Below are positions 36,481 through 45,170 of a DNA stretch of 64,000 nt, piece by piece. The number at the start of each line of letters is the position of its first letter. Position 1 is the first letter of the stretch. The position numbers were made by a program, and so were the translations under genes. The stretch comes from VAZQ01 sp963721005 (GTDB taxonomy: Bacteria > Pseudomonadota > Alphaproteobacteria > Rhizobiales > Xanthobacteraceae). The DNA lies in NCBI GenBank assembly GCA_963721005.1, contig CAVRHR010000003.1, forward strand, positions 1,116,001 to 1,180,000, read 5' to 3'. The notes beneath the pieces were generated by a model that was given only the letters and a program-made list of their open reading frames with translations, was not told where the DNA came from and ran no database searches.

Positions 36481-36626
36481 CGGCTCGAGCCGTCCGGCCG
36501 ACCTGAGCCGTCGCACCAGAGCTTCCACGCTGGCGAGATGCGGCCGCAGCCCGGGCGCCATAGGAAATGATTTACCCTGAATCCAAATGAGCCGGAACCC
36601 GAAGATGTGCCCCGCGTTGCGGCCTC

Positions 36627-37055
36627 ATGGCGAGGGCATCGACATCCAACCGCGTTGAGTGGCTACCCTTGTCATTTATTGTGGGCGCGATCTCGACCGT
36701 CGGGGGCTGCTTTTACCTGATGCTGTTTGTCCTTTCGCAACCGACCATATATCCAAATCCCGGATTGGCGATGGCTGCGCCTGCGGCCGGCACGCGGCTC
36801 CTGCCTGTTCCACGGCAGAGCGACGCGCCGGAGCTGGCTGGACTTTCGGTTGAGCCCGCCTCCGCTCTCGCCGCCTTGGCGCTGGCTCCGGCGACCGAAA
36901 AGCAAATCACTCCCGACGTTCGCCCGCCCGCTCAAAAGCGAGCACATGTCGCTCTCCCGTATGATCCACGGAAAATGGGTTACCCGCCACAGGGCATTTC
37001 CGAAAATCGCGACGGGAGCGGCCGCCACAACTATTCCGGCGGACCCAAATCCTAA
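36627..37055 (+). CDS. Hypothetical single-pass membrane protein
   Basis: The 142-residue frame has one N-terminal membrane segment (LPLSFIVGAISTVGGCFYLM) followed by a proline- and alanine-rich periplasmic tail ending PYDPRKMGYPPQGISENRDG. I see no clear ribosome binding site and no known domain. Its base composition is less GC-rich than its neighbours. The stop overlaps the convergent extensin-like gene by four bases. The membrane segment argues for a real gene, but it is uncertain. Confidence 0.5.
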   Translation: MARASTSNRVEWLPLSFIVGAISTVGGCFYLMLFVLSQPTIYPNPGLAMAAPAAGTRLLPVPRQSDAPELAGLSVEPASALAALALAPATEKQITPDVRPPAQKRAHVALPYDPRKMGYPPQGISENRDGSGRHNYSGGPKS

Positions 37056-37837
37056 TCCCGATTGTGCCGCCCGCCCGTGTCGAGCGCAGGACGCGCCCGC
37101 GGCAACGGCACGCCGATCGCGATTGTGTTGACCGCAACCGCCGCCCCGGGCTCCCGCACATCCCACTCGCAGATGCGATAGCCGCCGCGACGCTGCAGCA
37201 TATCGACGTGGACGTGATCCTCGTGAAAGCCGTCCGACCCGGGCCCCAGCACGGTGGTAAATCGCTCGCATGTGCTCTTGCGCAAGCCTTCGCGAAAATC
37301 GCCCGAAACGCGCGGATCCGTGAGCACCATCGTTTTACCGTTCGCGAGCGTGAGCGAATGGATGTCGAGAGCATTCGCCTTGCCGTGCTCGGAGAGCTTC
37401 GCCCCCACCACCCCGTTGCGGCCGCGACAATCGAACGAGGTGAGATTCTCGACCGACTTGAGGGATGCGCCGAGCACGAGCGCGCGGGGCGCCGCCTCAT
37501 CTCGCACCCAACCCGCGACCGCCTCGGCCATGGTGCAGCGAAGAATGGCGGCAGGCGTGATCGCGACCCGGCTGCGGTCGGGGAGGACGACGGCTTCGAG
37601 CAGCACCACGTCCGGCGCCTCGCACTCGCCCGGCCCGGTGATCGGCGGCAAAGACGGTGCGATTGCCAAGTCGGGAGAGAGGCGCAGCCGGCAGGCTGAG
37701 GGCGGCGAGGTTTCGGAAAGGTCAGGCGCCACCGTCGCGGCCGCCGTGACGGGACGCTGACGCGGCAACGGAATATTGCCCGCCATCGCGACTTCGCCGG
37801 CGGTCAGCAAAGATAAGATTGCGATGATGAGCTTCAC
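37052..37837 (-). CDS. Extensin-like C-terminal domain protein
   Basis: The 261-residue protein starts at GTG 37837 with a signal peptide (KLIIAILSLLTAGEVAMAG); the frame opens as far back as 38014 but there overlaps the L,D-transpeptidase gene. The domain shows ITPAAILRCTMAEAVAGWV, SFDCRGRNGVVGAKLSEHGK, ANALDI and FHEDHVHVDM, which carry the His/Asp residues expected for a metal site of the D-Ala-D-Ala peptidase-like fold. Extensin-like proteins of Rhizobiales are periplasmic and probably act on peptidoglycan. The adjacent upstream gene on the same strand is an L,D-transpeptidase, supporting a wall function. Confidence 0.87.
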   Translation of the reverse strand: MKLIIAILSLLTAGEVAMAGNIPLPRQRPVTAAATVAPDLSETSPPSACRLRLSPDLAIAPSLPPITGPGECEAPDVVLLEAVVLPDRSRVAITPAAILRCTMAEAVAGWVRDEAAPRALVLGASLKSVENLTSFDCRGRNGVVGAKLSEHGKANALDIHSLTLANGKTMVLTDPRVSGDFREGLRKSTCERFTTVLGPGSDGFHEDHVHVDMLQRRGGYRICEWDVREPGAAVAVNTIAIGVPLPRARPALDTGGRHNRD

Positions 37838-37851
37838 GCGCCGGGCCCCAT

Positions 37852-38844
37852 CTAATCGAGAAACACCACCACGGTCGCCTTGCTGACCATGTGGGCGAGC
37901 TCGGTGGCGTCCCAGTTGGTGAGGCGAACGCAGCCGTGCAACTCGCTCTTGCCGATCGTTTCCGGATGCGCGGTGCCGTGGATGCCGTAGGAAGGTTTGG
38001 TGAGGTCGATCCACACCGAGCCGACCGGATTGTTCGGGCCCTCTGCGATCTCTACCTTTTCCTTGGCCCTGACTCCCTTGAAGGCGAACTTCGGATCGTA
38101 CGTGTAAGTTGGATTGAACATGGCGCGCCGGACCCCGAAGGTGCCGCTCGGCGCCGGCTTCTCCTTGCTTCCGACGGAAGCCGGATAATAGGCGACGAGC
38201 TCGCCACCGGGGCCGAAGGCCCGCACCCCCCTACCCGGCTTGTCGACCTCGATTTTCACGACCTTGCCGCTGGTGCGCGGGGCGCGGATGTTGGGCACCG
38301 TGATGGTCGCGCCGGCAGCGTCAAACGGCTGTCCGGGATTGATCGCCTGGAGCAGCGCTTCGCTCACATGGAATTTCTCCGACAACAGCTCCAGCGGGCC
38401 CGCATAGCCGAGATGATCGAGCTTGGCCATCTGCTCGATATCCTTGGGCATGTTGGCCACGAACGGCCCTTTAACGTCGCCTTCGACGATCATGTAATCG
38501 ACGAGCGCAGGTTCGCTCCCGGTCTCCATGAGCTTGGCAAAGGTCGCTTGGTCGAGCTTTCCGTCGGCGCGCAGCCCGTGCGCCTTCTGGAACGCGGCAA
38601 TCGCCTGGCGCACGTTCTCGCCGGATTTCCCGTCGATTACGCCGGGAGAGAAATCCGCGCGGTCGAGCAGAACCTGGGCGCGCAGCATGACCGCGCTCGA
38701 AGGTGCGCCGGCTTTGGACTTCGGCGCGAGCTGAGCCGAATTGACCGTCGCAACGTTCGGAGTTTCGGCGGCAATCGCTGGCGCCACACACATGGCGGAA
38801 AGGCAAGCAGCAGTAACGAGCCCGGCAAATTCCAGCTTGGTCAT
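37852..38844 (-). CDS. L,D-transpeptidase with peptidoglycan-binding domain
   Basis: The 330-residue exported protein has a signal peptide (LVTAACLSAMCVAPAIA), a PG_binding_1-type domain (LLDRADFSPGVIDGKSGENV, RQAIAAFQKAHGLRADGKLD) and a C-terminal YkuD catalytic domain with GIHGTAHPETIGKSELHGCV, Cys305 being the nucleophile. These enzymes make 3-3 cross-links in peptidoglycan or attach lipoproteins; Rhizobiales use them at the growing pole. The extensin-like gene follows with 14 bases between, so they are likely co-transcribed. Confidence 0.92.
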   Translation of the reverse strand: MTKLEFAGLVTAACLSAMCVAPAIAAETPNVATVNSAQLAPKSKAGAPSSAVMLRAQVLLDRADFSPGVIDGKSGENVRQAIAAFQKAHGLRADGKLDQATFAKLMETGSEPALVDYMIVEGDVKGPFVANMPKDIEQMAKLDHLGYAGPLELLSEKFHVSEALLQAINPGQPFDAAGATITVPNIRAPRTSGKVVKIEVDKPGRGVRAFGPGGELVAYYPASVGSKEKPAPSGTFGVRRAMFNPTYTYDPKFAFKGVRAKEKVEIAEGPNNPVGSVWIDLTKPSYGIHGTAHPETIGKSELHGCVRLTNWDATELAHMVSKATVVVFLD

Positions 38845-39140
38845 GACAACTAAGACCTCTTTGGTCTCGCCGGACCCAATCGTGCCCAGCCGTCCTCCCC
38901 AAGGAGCACAAACGCAGCACCGGCCGGTGATGGAATTCAGGTTCGATCAGGCAACGGTGCAAGGGCCTTTTGGTTCCGAGCCCAATCGAAAGCGGCGGGA
39001 TCCGAGCCAGCGCGCCCGCGTAGGACCCAAGTGAAAGCGGCACCTGCGGCCCACGGTATCGCTCGCCTGCCGATTTCAAAACCCATTGCTGGCGCTGCAT
39101 TCATGCTATTCTCGATGCCGCCAATCTCAGGGAGCGGACC

Positions 39141-39551
39141 ATGAGGACAGCATTAGGCCTTGCCGGCATCGCCGCCGCGCTGCTGGCGGCGCCAGCCTTC
39201 GCGCATCACTCCTTCGCCATGTTCGATCAGACCCAGGTGCTCTACAAATCGGGCACCGTGAAGCAGTTCGAGTTCGTCAACCCGCATGCCTGGCTGCATC
39301 TCGCCATCATGGACGACAAGGGCGAGGTCTCGACCTGGTCGTTCGAGGGCGGCTCGGTCCCGCAGTTGGTGCGGCTCGGCTGGTCGAAAGACGGCTTCAA
39401 GCCCGGCGAACCGGTCGAGGTCGGCTTCCGCCCGATGAAGGACGGCTCGCGCGGCGGCCAGCTCATGAGCGTGACGCCCGCCAACGGCCACAAGGTCTGC
39501 TCCAACCGCGGCTGCGGCGACGGCACCGGCGAGGTGCTGGCGCCCAACTGA
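39141..39551 (+). CDS. DUF6152 family exported protein
   Basis: The 136-residue protein has a short signal peptide (GLAGIAAALLAAPAFA) and a mature start HHSFAMFDQTQ. It then shows the DUF6152 pattern: SGTVKQFEFVNPHAWLHLAI, EGGSVPQLVRLGW and GEPVEVGFRPMKDGSRGGQL. The start is ATG 39141. If cleavage is after AFA, the mature protein begins His-His and has a further NPHAWLH, which could build a copper site like the histidine brace; this is inference. The C terminus has two cysteines (KVCSNRGCGDG). The molecular role of the family is unknown to me. Confidence 0.85.
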   Translation: MRTALGLAGIAAALLAAPAFAHHSFAMFDQTQVLYKSGTVKQFEFVNPHAWLHLAIMDDKGEVSTWSFEGGSVPQLVRLGWSKDGFKPGEPVEVGFRPMKDGSRGGQLMSVTPANGHKVCSNRGCGDGTGEVLAPN

Positions 39552-39577
39552 GCGAGCGCACCGCCGCCGGCAAGGCT

Positions 39578-40102
39578 TCAGTCGAAACGCCCGTCGGGCG
39601 GGAAACGGATGGTCTGATCGTAGCGCGAAGGCGTGGCCATATCCTTGTCGTGGCGCGCCGGCAGCACCACGGCTTCGGCGATGTAGAGCCGGCCCTTGTG
39701 GTAATAGAGCGAGCTGCGCACGCGGCTGCCGTCGGGGCGATCGACCACCAGCGTGACGCCGAAGATCGATTTGGCGTCCTGATAGACCCGCGGAAAATCG
39801 GTGAACAGGATGTCGCCCTCGCGCATCAGCCCATAGCCGGTCTCGTTGAGGAAACTCGAGCCCATGTCGGGCCGGCTGGTCAGATCGACGACCGTCAGCT
39901 TGTAGACGACGTGCTCGTCCTCGACCGAATAGACCATCGCGGAAAGGCCTTTCGCCAAGATCGAGTCGTGGGTCGACTTGGTCGCGGTCGGCTTGGCCGG
40001 AAACTGGATGGCGACGCCCTGATCCGGATAGTTGTATTCCTCCCAGGCCGATGCCGAGCCGGCTCCGAGCAACAGCGCGAACACGATGAGGGCAAAGCGC
40101 AT
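39578..40102 (-). CDS. Exported protein of unknown function
   Basis: Starting at ATG 40102 behind GGAGGAGAT, the 174-residue product has a clear signal peptide (LIVFALLLGAGSASAWEEY). The mature part (NYPDQGVAIQFPAKPTATKS, then VYKLTVVDLTSRPDMGSSFL and YHKGRLYIAEAVVLPARHDK) looks like the small beta-sheet domain seen in many rhizobial secreted proteins, broadly PsbP/DUF1795-like, but I cannot assign it. It converges on the DUF6152 gene with 26 bases between the stops. Confidence 0.75.
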   Translation of the reverse strand: MRFALIVFALLLGAGSASAWEEYNYPDQGVAIQFPAKPTATKSTHDSILAKGLSAMVYSVEDEHVVYKLTVVDLTSRPDMGSSFLNETGYGLMREGDILFTDFPRVYQDAKSIFGVTLVVDRPDGSRVRSSLYYHKGRLYIAEAVVLPARHDKDMATPSRYDQTIRFPPDGRFD

Positions 40103-40310
40103 GATCTCCTCCATTGAGCGGCGGCCGCAATCATAGCACGCCGGCACGGCGGGGGATGCGAATTCCCGGGAGGCTGACGACCGCGCCAGCCTGCGGCACG
40201 CCCCGCAGCGGTTTCCCCGCCGCCAAATGTGCTTCCGCAAGAGGCTTGCGGCGGGCCCCGGAAGCTCGGATAGTTCCGGCCAAATCCAAGGTCACGGCAG
40301 GGAGGAAGAC

Positions 40311-41054
40311 ATGTCGGATGACAGCCTTCACGACAGCATTCCGCGACGCAGCTTCCTGAAGGGTGCCGGCGTTGCCGGCACCGCGGTCGCGACTGCGCTG
40401 AGCGGCGCACTGCCGGCGCCCGCGCAGGCCCAGACCCCGCCGCCCGCAAAGGACGCGAGCCCGCAGCAGCCGCCGGCGCCCGAGCCGCTCCTCACCCTGA
40501 CCGCCACCGAGGCGGCGTTCCTGAGCGCCGCCTACGACGTCTTCATTCCCCCCGACCGGCTGTCGCCGTCGGGCACCGATTGCGGGCTCGTCGCCTATAT
40601 CGACCGCCAGCTTGCCGGTGCCTGGGGCGGCGGCGCGAGGCTCTATCGCGGCGGCCCCTTCATCAAGGGCACCCGCGAGCAGGGCTACCAGCTCCCGCTC
40701 ACGCCACGGGAATTCTTCGCCGCCGGGATCAAGGCGGCGAACGCCTGGACCCGCAAGACCAACGGCAAGGACTTCGACCGCCTGTCGGCGGCCGAGCGCG
40801 ACACCGCGCTCAAGACCATGGACGCCGGCAAGGCCGAATTCGACGAGCTCGACGGCAAGCAATTTTTCGAGATGCTGCTGGCCTCCGCCATGGAGGGTTT
40901 CTTCGCCGATCCGATCTACGGCGGCAATCGCGACAAGGTCGGCTGGCGCATGGTCGGCTATCCGGGCCTGCCCGCCACCTATGCCAGCAAGGCGCTGGAA
41001 TATCGCGGCAAGAAGATCACGCTCGAGCCGCAATCCATCGCAGATTTCTCTTGA
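40311..41054 (+). CDS. Gluconate 2-dehydrogenase subunit 3 family protein
   Basis: The 247-residue protein starts at ATG 40311 behind GGGAGGAAG and carries a twin-arginine signal (IPRRSFLKGAGVAGTAVATA). The domain LTATEAAFLSAAYDVFIPPD, GCGLV-like CGLVAYIDRQLAGAWGGG and FFADPIYGGNRDKVGWRMVG is typical of the small subunit of membrane-bound GMC dehydrogenases. It escorts the flavoprotein subunit across the membrane by Tat. The flavoprotein gene follows 71 bases downstream. The third usual partner, a multi-haem cytochrome c, is missing. Confidence 0.9.
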   Translation: MSDDSLHDSIPRRSFLKGAGVAGTAVATALSGALPAPAQAQTPPPAKDASPQQPPAPEPLLTLTATEAAFLSAAYDVFIPPDRLSPSGTDCGLVAYIDRQLAGAWGGGARLYRGGPFIKGTREQGYQLPLTPREFFAAGIKAANAWTRKTNGKDFDRLSAAERDTALKTMDAGKAEFDELDGKQFFEMLLASAMEGFFADPIYGGNRDKVGWRMVGYPGLPATYASKALEYRGKKITLEPQSIADFS

Positions 41055-41125
41055 AGCAGTTTCGCATTTCCGGACGGAAAACCGGCCTCCACTTTTCCTG
41101 AAAATGCTCGTAAGGGAGACCCGTC

Positions 41126-42895
41126 ATGGCCAAGACAATGAAAGCCGTCGATGCCGTCATGGTGGGCATGGGCTGGTCGGGCAGCATCATGGCGCGCGAG
41201 CTGACCAAGGCCGGGCTCACCGTGGTGGGCCTGGAGCGCGGCGCCGACAAATCCCCGCGCGAGAACTTCGCGCTGCCGGGCATCCGCGACGAGCTCAAGT
41301 ATCGGGTCCGCCAGGAGCTGATGCAGGACATGTCGGTCGAGACCCATACGCTGCGCAACAAGCCCTCCGAGCTGGCGCTGCCCATGCGCAAGTGGGACGT
41401 ACCGCCGATGGGCGACGGCCTGGGTGGCGGCGGCGCGCACTGGAACGGCGTCACCTGGCGGTTCGCCCCGAGCGAGTTCGTGCTGCGCAGCCATCTCGCC
41501 CAGCGCTATGGCGCGAACGCCATCCCGGAGGACATGACCATCCAGGATTGGGGCATCACCTACGACGATCTCGAGCCCCACTACGAGCATTTCGAGCGGC
41601 TTTGCGGCACCTCCGGCAAGGCCGGCAACCTGCGCGGCCAGAAGGTGGCGGGCGGCAATCCCTTCGAGGGCCCGCGCCAGAACGATTATCCCAACAAGCC
41701 CTTGGTCACCTCGCAGGCCGGCGTGATCTTCACCAAGGCGGCGGCGAGCCTGGGCTATCATCCGTTCCCGACCCCGGCTTCGAACTCCAGCGCCCCTTAC
41801 GTCAACTCCGAAGGGCTGCCGATCGGGCAATGCCAATACTGCGGGCACTGCGAATATTTCGGCTGCGAATCCAATGCCAAGGCGAGCCCGCTCATCTGCG
41901 TGCTGCCGGCGCTGCGGCAGGATCCGAAATTCGAGCTGCGCACCGAGGCCTATGTGAGCCGCCTCATCTACGACAAAGCCGCCAAGAAGGTGCGCGGCGT
42001 CGTCTATGTGGACCGCCGCAGCGGCGAGGAGATCGAGCAGCCGGCCGAGCTGGTGATGCTGTGCGCCTACCCGATCAACAACACGCTGCTGCTGCTGACC
42101 GCCGGCATCGGCGCGCCCTACGATCCAGCAACCGGCAAGGGCGTGGTCGGCAAGAACTACTGCCACCAGACCACCTCCAACGTGATGATGTTCGTCGAGG
42201 ACGAGATCAATCCCTGGATCGGCACCGGGGTGTCGCCGGCCGCGATCGACGATTTCCAGGCTGACAATTTCGATCATGGCGGGCTCGGCTTCTTCGGCGG
42301 CGGCTTCATCTCGCCGTCGGTCACCGGCGGGCGCCCGATCCAGGTGCGCGCCACCCCGCCCGGCACGCCGCGCTGGGGCTCCGCCTGGAAGGAGGCGACC
42401 GCGCGCTGGTACAGCCACAGCTTCCCGCTCAACTGCCACGGCATCAGCTACGCGCACCGCACCAACTATCTGGACCTCGACCCCACTTATAAGGATGCGA
42501 TCGGCAGGCCGCTGATCCGCATGACCTACAACTACACCGACAACGACTACAAGATGTCGGCCTACTTGACCGAGAAGGCGGCCGGTATCGCCCGCGCCGC
42601 CAATGCCACCATCGTCGGCAACCCGCAGCCGCGGCGGGGCAACTACGGCGCCAACAACGGCGGCGCCGCCCACCACACCGGCGGCGCCATCATGGGCACC
42701 GATCCGACCACCAGCGCGCTCAATCGCTACCTGCAGTGCTGGGAGGCCAGCAACCTGTTCGTCATGGGCGGCGCCGCCTTCCCGCAGAACCCGGGCCACA
42801 ACCCGACCTGCACCATCGGCGCGCTGACCTATTGGTCGGCGCAGGCGATCACCTCGAAGTATCTGAAGGCGCCCGGGCCGCTGGTGGCGGCGTAG
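41126..42895 (+). CDS. GMC oxidoreductase, gluconate 2-dehydrogenase-like flavoprotein subunit
   Basis: The 589-residue protein opens with the FAD-binding motif VMVGMGWSGSIMARELTKAG (from about residue 11) and ends with the GMC C-terminal domain (HHTGGAIMGTDPTTSALNRY, FPQNPGHNPTCTIGALTYW). A cysteine cluster (GQCQYCGHCEYFGCE) typical of the gluconate dehydrogenase branch could hold an iron-sulfur cluster. It should oxidise a sugar acid, polyol or alcohol in the periplasm, riding on the Tat signal of the subunit encoded just upstream. Electron acceptor unknown because no cytochrome gene follows. Confidence 0.92.
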   Translation: MAKTMKAVDAVMVGMGWSGSIMARELTKAGLTVVGLERGADKSPRENFALPGIRDELKYRVRQELMQDMSVETHTLRNKPSELALPMRKWDVPPMGDGLGGGGAHWNGVTWRFAPSEFVLRSHLAQRYGANAIPEDMTIQDWGITYDDLEPHYEHFERLCGTSGKAGNLRGQKVAGGNPFEGPRQNDYPNKPLVTSQAGVIFTKAAASLGYHPFPTPASNSSAPYVNSEGLPIGQCQYCGHCEYFGCESNAKASPLICVLPALRQDPKFELRTEAYVSRLIYDKAAKKVRGVVYVDRRSGEEIEQPAELVMLCAYPINNTLLLLTAGIGAPYDPATGKGVVGKNYCHQTTSNVMMFVEDEINPWIGTGVSPAAIDDFQADNFDHGGLGFFGGGFISPSVTGGRPIQVRATPPGTPRWGSAWKEATARWYSHSFPLNCHGISYAHRTNYLDLDPTYKDAIGRPLIRMTYNYTDNDYKMSAYLTEKAAGIARAANATIVGNPQPRRGNYGANNGGAAHHTGGAIMGTDPTTSALNRYLQCWEASNLFVMGGAAFPQNPGHNPTCTIGALTYWSAQAITSKYLKAPGPLVAA

Positions 42896-43331
42896 GGCAT
42901 ATGGTGCGCTTCCGACCTATTCAAAAATGCATGGGGTTTGGGCCGGAAAAGTGCCCTGCTCATTGAAAATACAATCCCGTTGCAATGAATTTCGTTGGGA
43001 GGATCGCCGAAGCCATGCATCCGGCGAGGGTCACGCGAAGGCTGCAGGATGGGTTAGGCGCGTCGCCGCATCTCCCCGCCCCTGAGGCGATGGCGCCGTA
43101 ACCCACAGGCTGAGCTTCAATTGAAATGCCCGGCCCGTGGGTTTCGCGAAGGGCTCAACCCACGCTACGGCCCCGGGCACAATTCCGCAGTTTCAATTTC
43201 GCAAATACTCTGATTTGCCGGGTCGGGTCAAGGCGCGCCGGGCTGCCCGGACCGGGCGCCAAAGCGGATTCCCCTTTGCCGGAAAATGCTTTAGCATCGC
43301 CCCAGAAGCCCACACAGCGCGGAGGAACCCC
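42896..43331. other. Intergenic region with a palindromic repeat
   Basis: About 435 bases between the GMC and VOC genes hold no supported gene. CGTGGGTT (43136-43143) pairs with AACCCACG (43157-43164) inside a GGCCCGTGGG...CCCCGGGC context, another dispersed rhizobial palindrome. The rest shows no obvious structure. Confidence 0.5.
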
Positions 43332-43730
43332 ATGCCGAAGATTCGCCATCTCGCCATCAAGACCAAGCACCCGGCCAAGCTCGCCGAGTTCTACTCCCAG
43401 GTGTTCGACATGAAGATCATCCACTCTGAAAAGAGCGGCTCGGTGTTCCTGAGCGACGGCTATCTCACGCTCGCCATCCTGCGCAATCGGGGCGACAACG
43501 CGCCGAGCGGCTTCAATCATTTCGGCTTCCAGGTCGAGGATCTGGAGGAGATCGAGAAGCGGCTCAAGAAGTTCGACGAGCCGATGGAGGCCAGGCCCTC
43601 GACCCGGCCCTATGCGGAATATCGCGCCATGGACCCGGACGGCATCCCGTTCGACATCTCGGTGCACGGCTACGGCACGGTCGAGCTCGCCGCCGAGCGC
43701 GAGAAGAAGAAGGCGACCGAGAAGGTCTGA
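43332..43730 (+). CDS. VOC (glyoxalase/dioxygenase fold) family protein
   Basis: The 132-residue protein starts at ATG 43332 behind GGAGGAA; the frame extends upstream to 43137 without homology. Features of the VOC fold are visible: IRHLAIKTKHPAKLAEFYSQ, GFNHFGFQVEDLEEIEKRLK and MDPDGIPFDISVHG, with His and Glu/Asp positions suited to a single metal. The fold covers glyoxalases, extradiol-type dioxygenases and epimerases. Context (aromatic and acid catabolism) does not decide between them. Confidence 0.85.
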   Translation: MPKIRHLAIKTKHPAKLAEFYSQVFDMKIIHSEKSGSVFLSDGYLTLAILRNRGDNAPSGFNHFGFQVEDLEEIEKRLKKFDEPMEARPSTRPYAEYRAMDPDGIPFDISVHGYGTVELAAEREKKKATEKV

Positions 43731-43786
43731 GCCGGTTTATCGTACGAAGCTTGGTCGGGTTCGGCGGCGCCGCCTCATGCCGCAAG

Positions 43787-43899
43787 CCTCATCCTGAGGA
43801 GGCCGCGCTCTTCGCGCGGCCGTCTCGAAGGATGGATGCGCGCACGGACTCGTTCCATCCTTCGAGACGCATCGCTGCGCGATGCTCCTCAGGATGAGG
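43787..43899. repeat. Palindromic repeat, left copy of an inverted pair
   Basis: The element begins CCTCATCCTGAGGAGGCCGC and ends in CTCCTCAGGATGAGG, folding as a long hairpin with GTCTCGAAGGATGG and CCATCCTTCGAGAC as inner arms. Its reverse complement recurs at 46707-46822, including the asymmetric parts (a GCCGCGC-type arm and an ATCGC-type arm). It overlaps possible early starts of the next TctC gene. Confidence 0.85.
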
Positions 43900-43944
43900 T
43901 TGATGATTGCTTTGTCGCCTCCGCACGTGCCGCCAGTAGCCCGG

Positions 43945-44997
43945 ATGTTCGCCGTTGCGGGCGGGCGGCGACTCCCTTGCGTTATTGCCGTATGGTTCGC
44001 GGTTGCGCTCATGCCTACCGGCTCGGCCACTGCGGCCGGGACCGACTTCTTTGCCGGCAAGACCCTCACCCTCATCGCCGGCCTGCCGCCGGGCGGCGGG
44101 GTGGATGGCGAGATGCGGGTGCTGGCGCAGTATTTCTCCAAATACATTCCGGGGCATCCGCTCATCCTGGCGCGCAACATGCCGGGTGCCGGCGGCATCG
44201 TGCTCGGCAACTACATCAACAGCGTCGCCGCCCCGGACGGGCTGACGCTCGCCATGCCGGGGCGCAGCGGCTTTTTGCTCAGCAACGTGGTGCCGCAGAA
44301 GGGCATCAGCTACGACCTCACCCGGCTCTCCTACGTGGGCGGCGCCGGCAGCGCCGTCAACGCGCTGTGGGTTCGCGCCAAGCTCGGCATCACCTCCATC
44401 GCCGACCTCAAGTCCCGCAAGCCCGAGATCGTCATCGGGGCACTGACAGCGCGCTCGGAGAACGCCATCGCGCCGCGCGTGCTCGCGAGCTACGAAGGCT
44501 GGCCGCTCAAGATCGTCACCGGGTATGCGGGATTCTCGGAAGTGCTGATCGCGGTCGAGCGGGGCGAGGTCGACGGCCTGTTCACCCACGAAGGCAGCAT
44601 CGCCAACACACGGCCCGACATGATCGCGGCCGGCGCCCTGAAGCCGGTGGTGCAGTCCTATCAGAGCCTGCCGGGCGTGCCGGTGCTGGCAGACGTGGTG
44701 GCGAACCCGGATGCGCGCGCGCTGCTCGCCCTGGTGACGACGCCGAGCCAGATCGGGCTGCCGCTGGTGGCGCCGCCCGGGATTCCGCCCGAGCGGCTCG
44801 AGATTCTGCGCCTGGCCTACCGGCAGCTGATGGAGGACCAGGACTATCGCGCCGAAGCCGAACGTCGCGGCCTGCCGGTCGGCCGCGCCGTGGCCGGCGC
44901 CGAGCTGCAGTCGCTGATCGCGCGGAGCCTGTCGGCCGTGCCCGAGCCGGTGGTGAAGGCGTATCTGGCGTTTACCGGGTTGAAGGCGGATGAGTAA
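43945..44997 (+). CDS. TctC/Bug-type periplasmic substrate-binding protein
   Basis: Of several in-frame starts (43882 inside the repeat, 43903, 43945) I prefer 43945, which gives 350 residues and a normal signal peptide (LPCVIAVWFAVALMPTGSAT). The mature part TDFFAGKTLTLIAGLPPGGG and GIVLGNYINSVAAPDGLTLA mark the FYxGK subfamily, with more divergence than the others. It lies 173 bases upstream of a TcuA-like flavoprotein gene on the same strand, which suggests that a tricarboxylate or related acid is the ligand. The start choice is uncertain; no strong ribosome binding site is seen. Confidence 0.82.
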   Translation: MFAVAGGRRLPCVIAVWFAVALMPTGSATAAGTDFFAGKTLTLIAGLPPGGGVDGEMRVLAQYFSKYIPGHPLILARNMPGAGGIVLGNYINSVAAPDGLTLAMPGRSGFLLSNVVPQKGISYDLTRLSYVGGAGSAVNALWVRAKLGITSIADLKSRKPEIVIGALTARSENAIAPRVLASYEGWPLKIVTGYAGFSEVLIAVERGEVDGLFTHEGSIANTRPDMIAAGALKPVVQSYQSLPGVPVLADVVANPDARALLALVTTPSQIGLPLVAPPGIPPERLEILRLAYRQLMEDQDYRAEAERRGLPVGRAVAGAELQSLIARSLSAVPEPVVKAYLAFTGLKADE

Positions 44998-45002
44998 TCT
45001 TA

Positions 45003-45120
45003 TTGTCATCGCCGGGCAAAGCCCGCGGAGACGGGCGTTAACGCCCTTATGTCCCGGCGATCTCGACAGGAGAGCGCTGAGCGACCCCTTTACGAGATGG
45101 CCAGAACAAGTCCGGCCATG
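45003..45120. repeat. Composite palindromic repeat sequence
   Basis: The gap between the TctC and flavoprotein genes is built of palindrome fragments: ATTGTCATCGCCGGGCAAAG with an inverse-like GTCCCGGCGATCTCGACA, GGGCGTTAACGCCC, and a TGGCCAGAACAAGTCCGGCC segment ending CATGACAAAG. It appears to be a decayed pair of dispersed elements. No gene is present. Confidence 0.55.
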
Positions 45121-45170
45121 ACAAAGAGAGGCCTCAGCCAGATCAAACAACTGGAATAGGATGACCGGCC

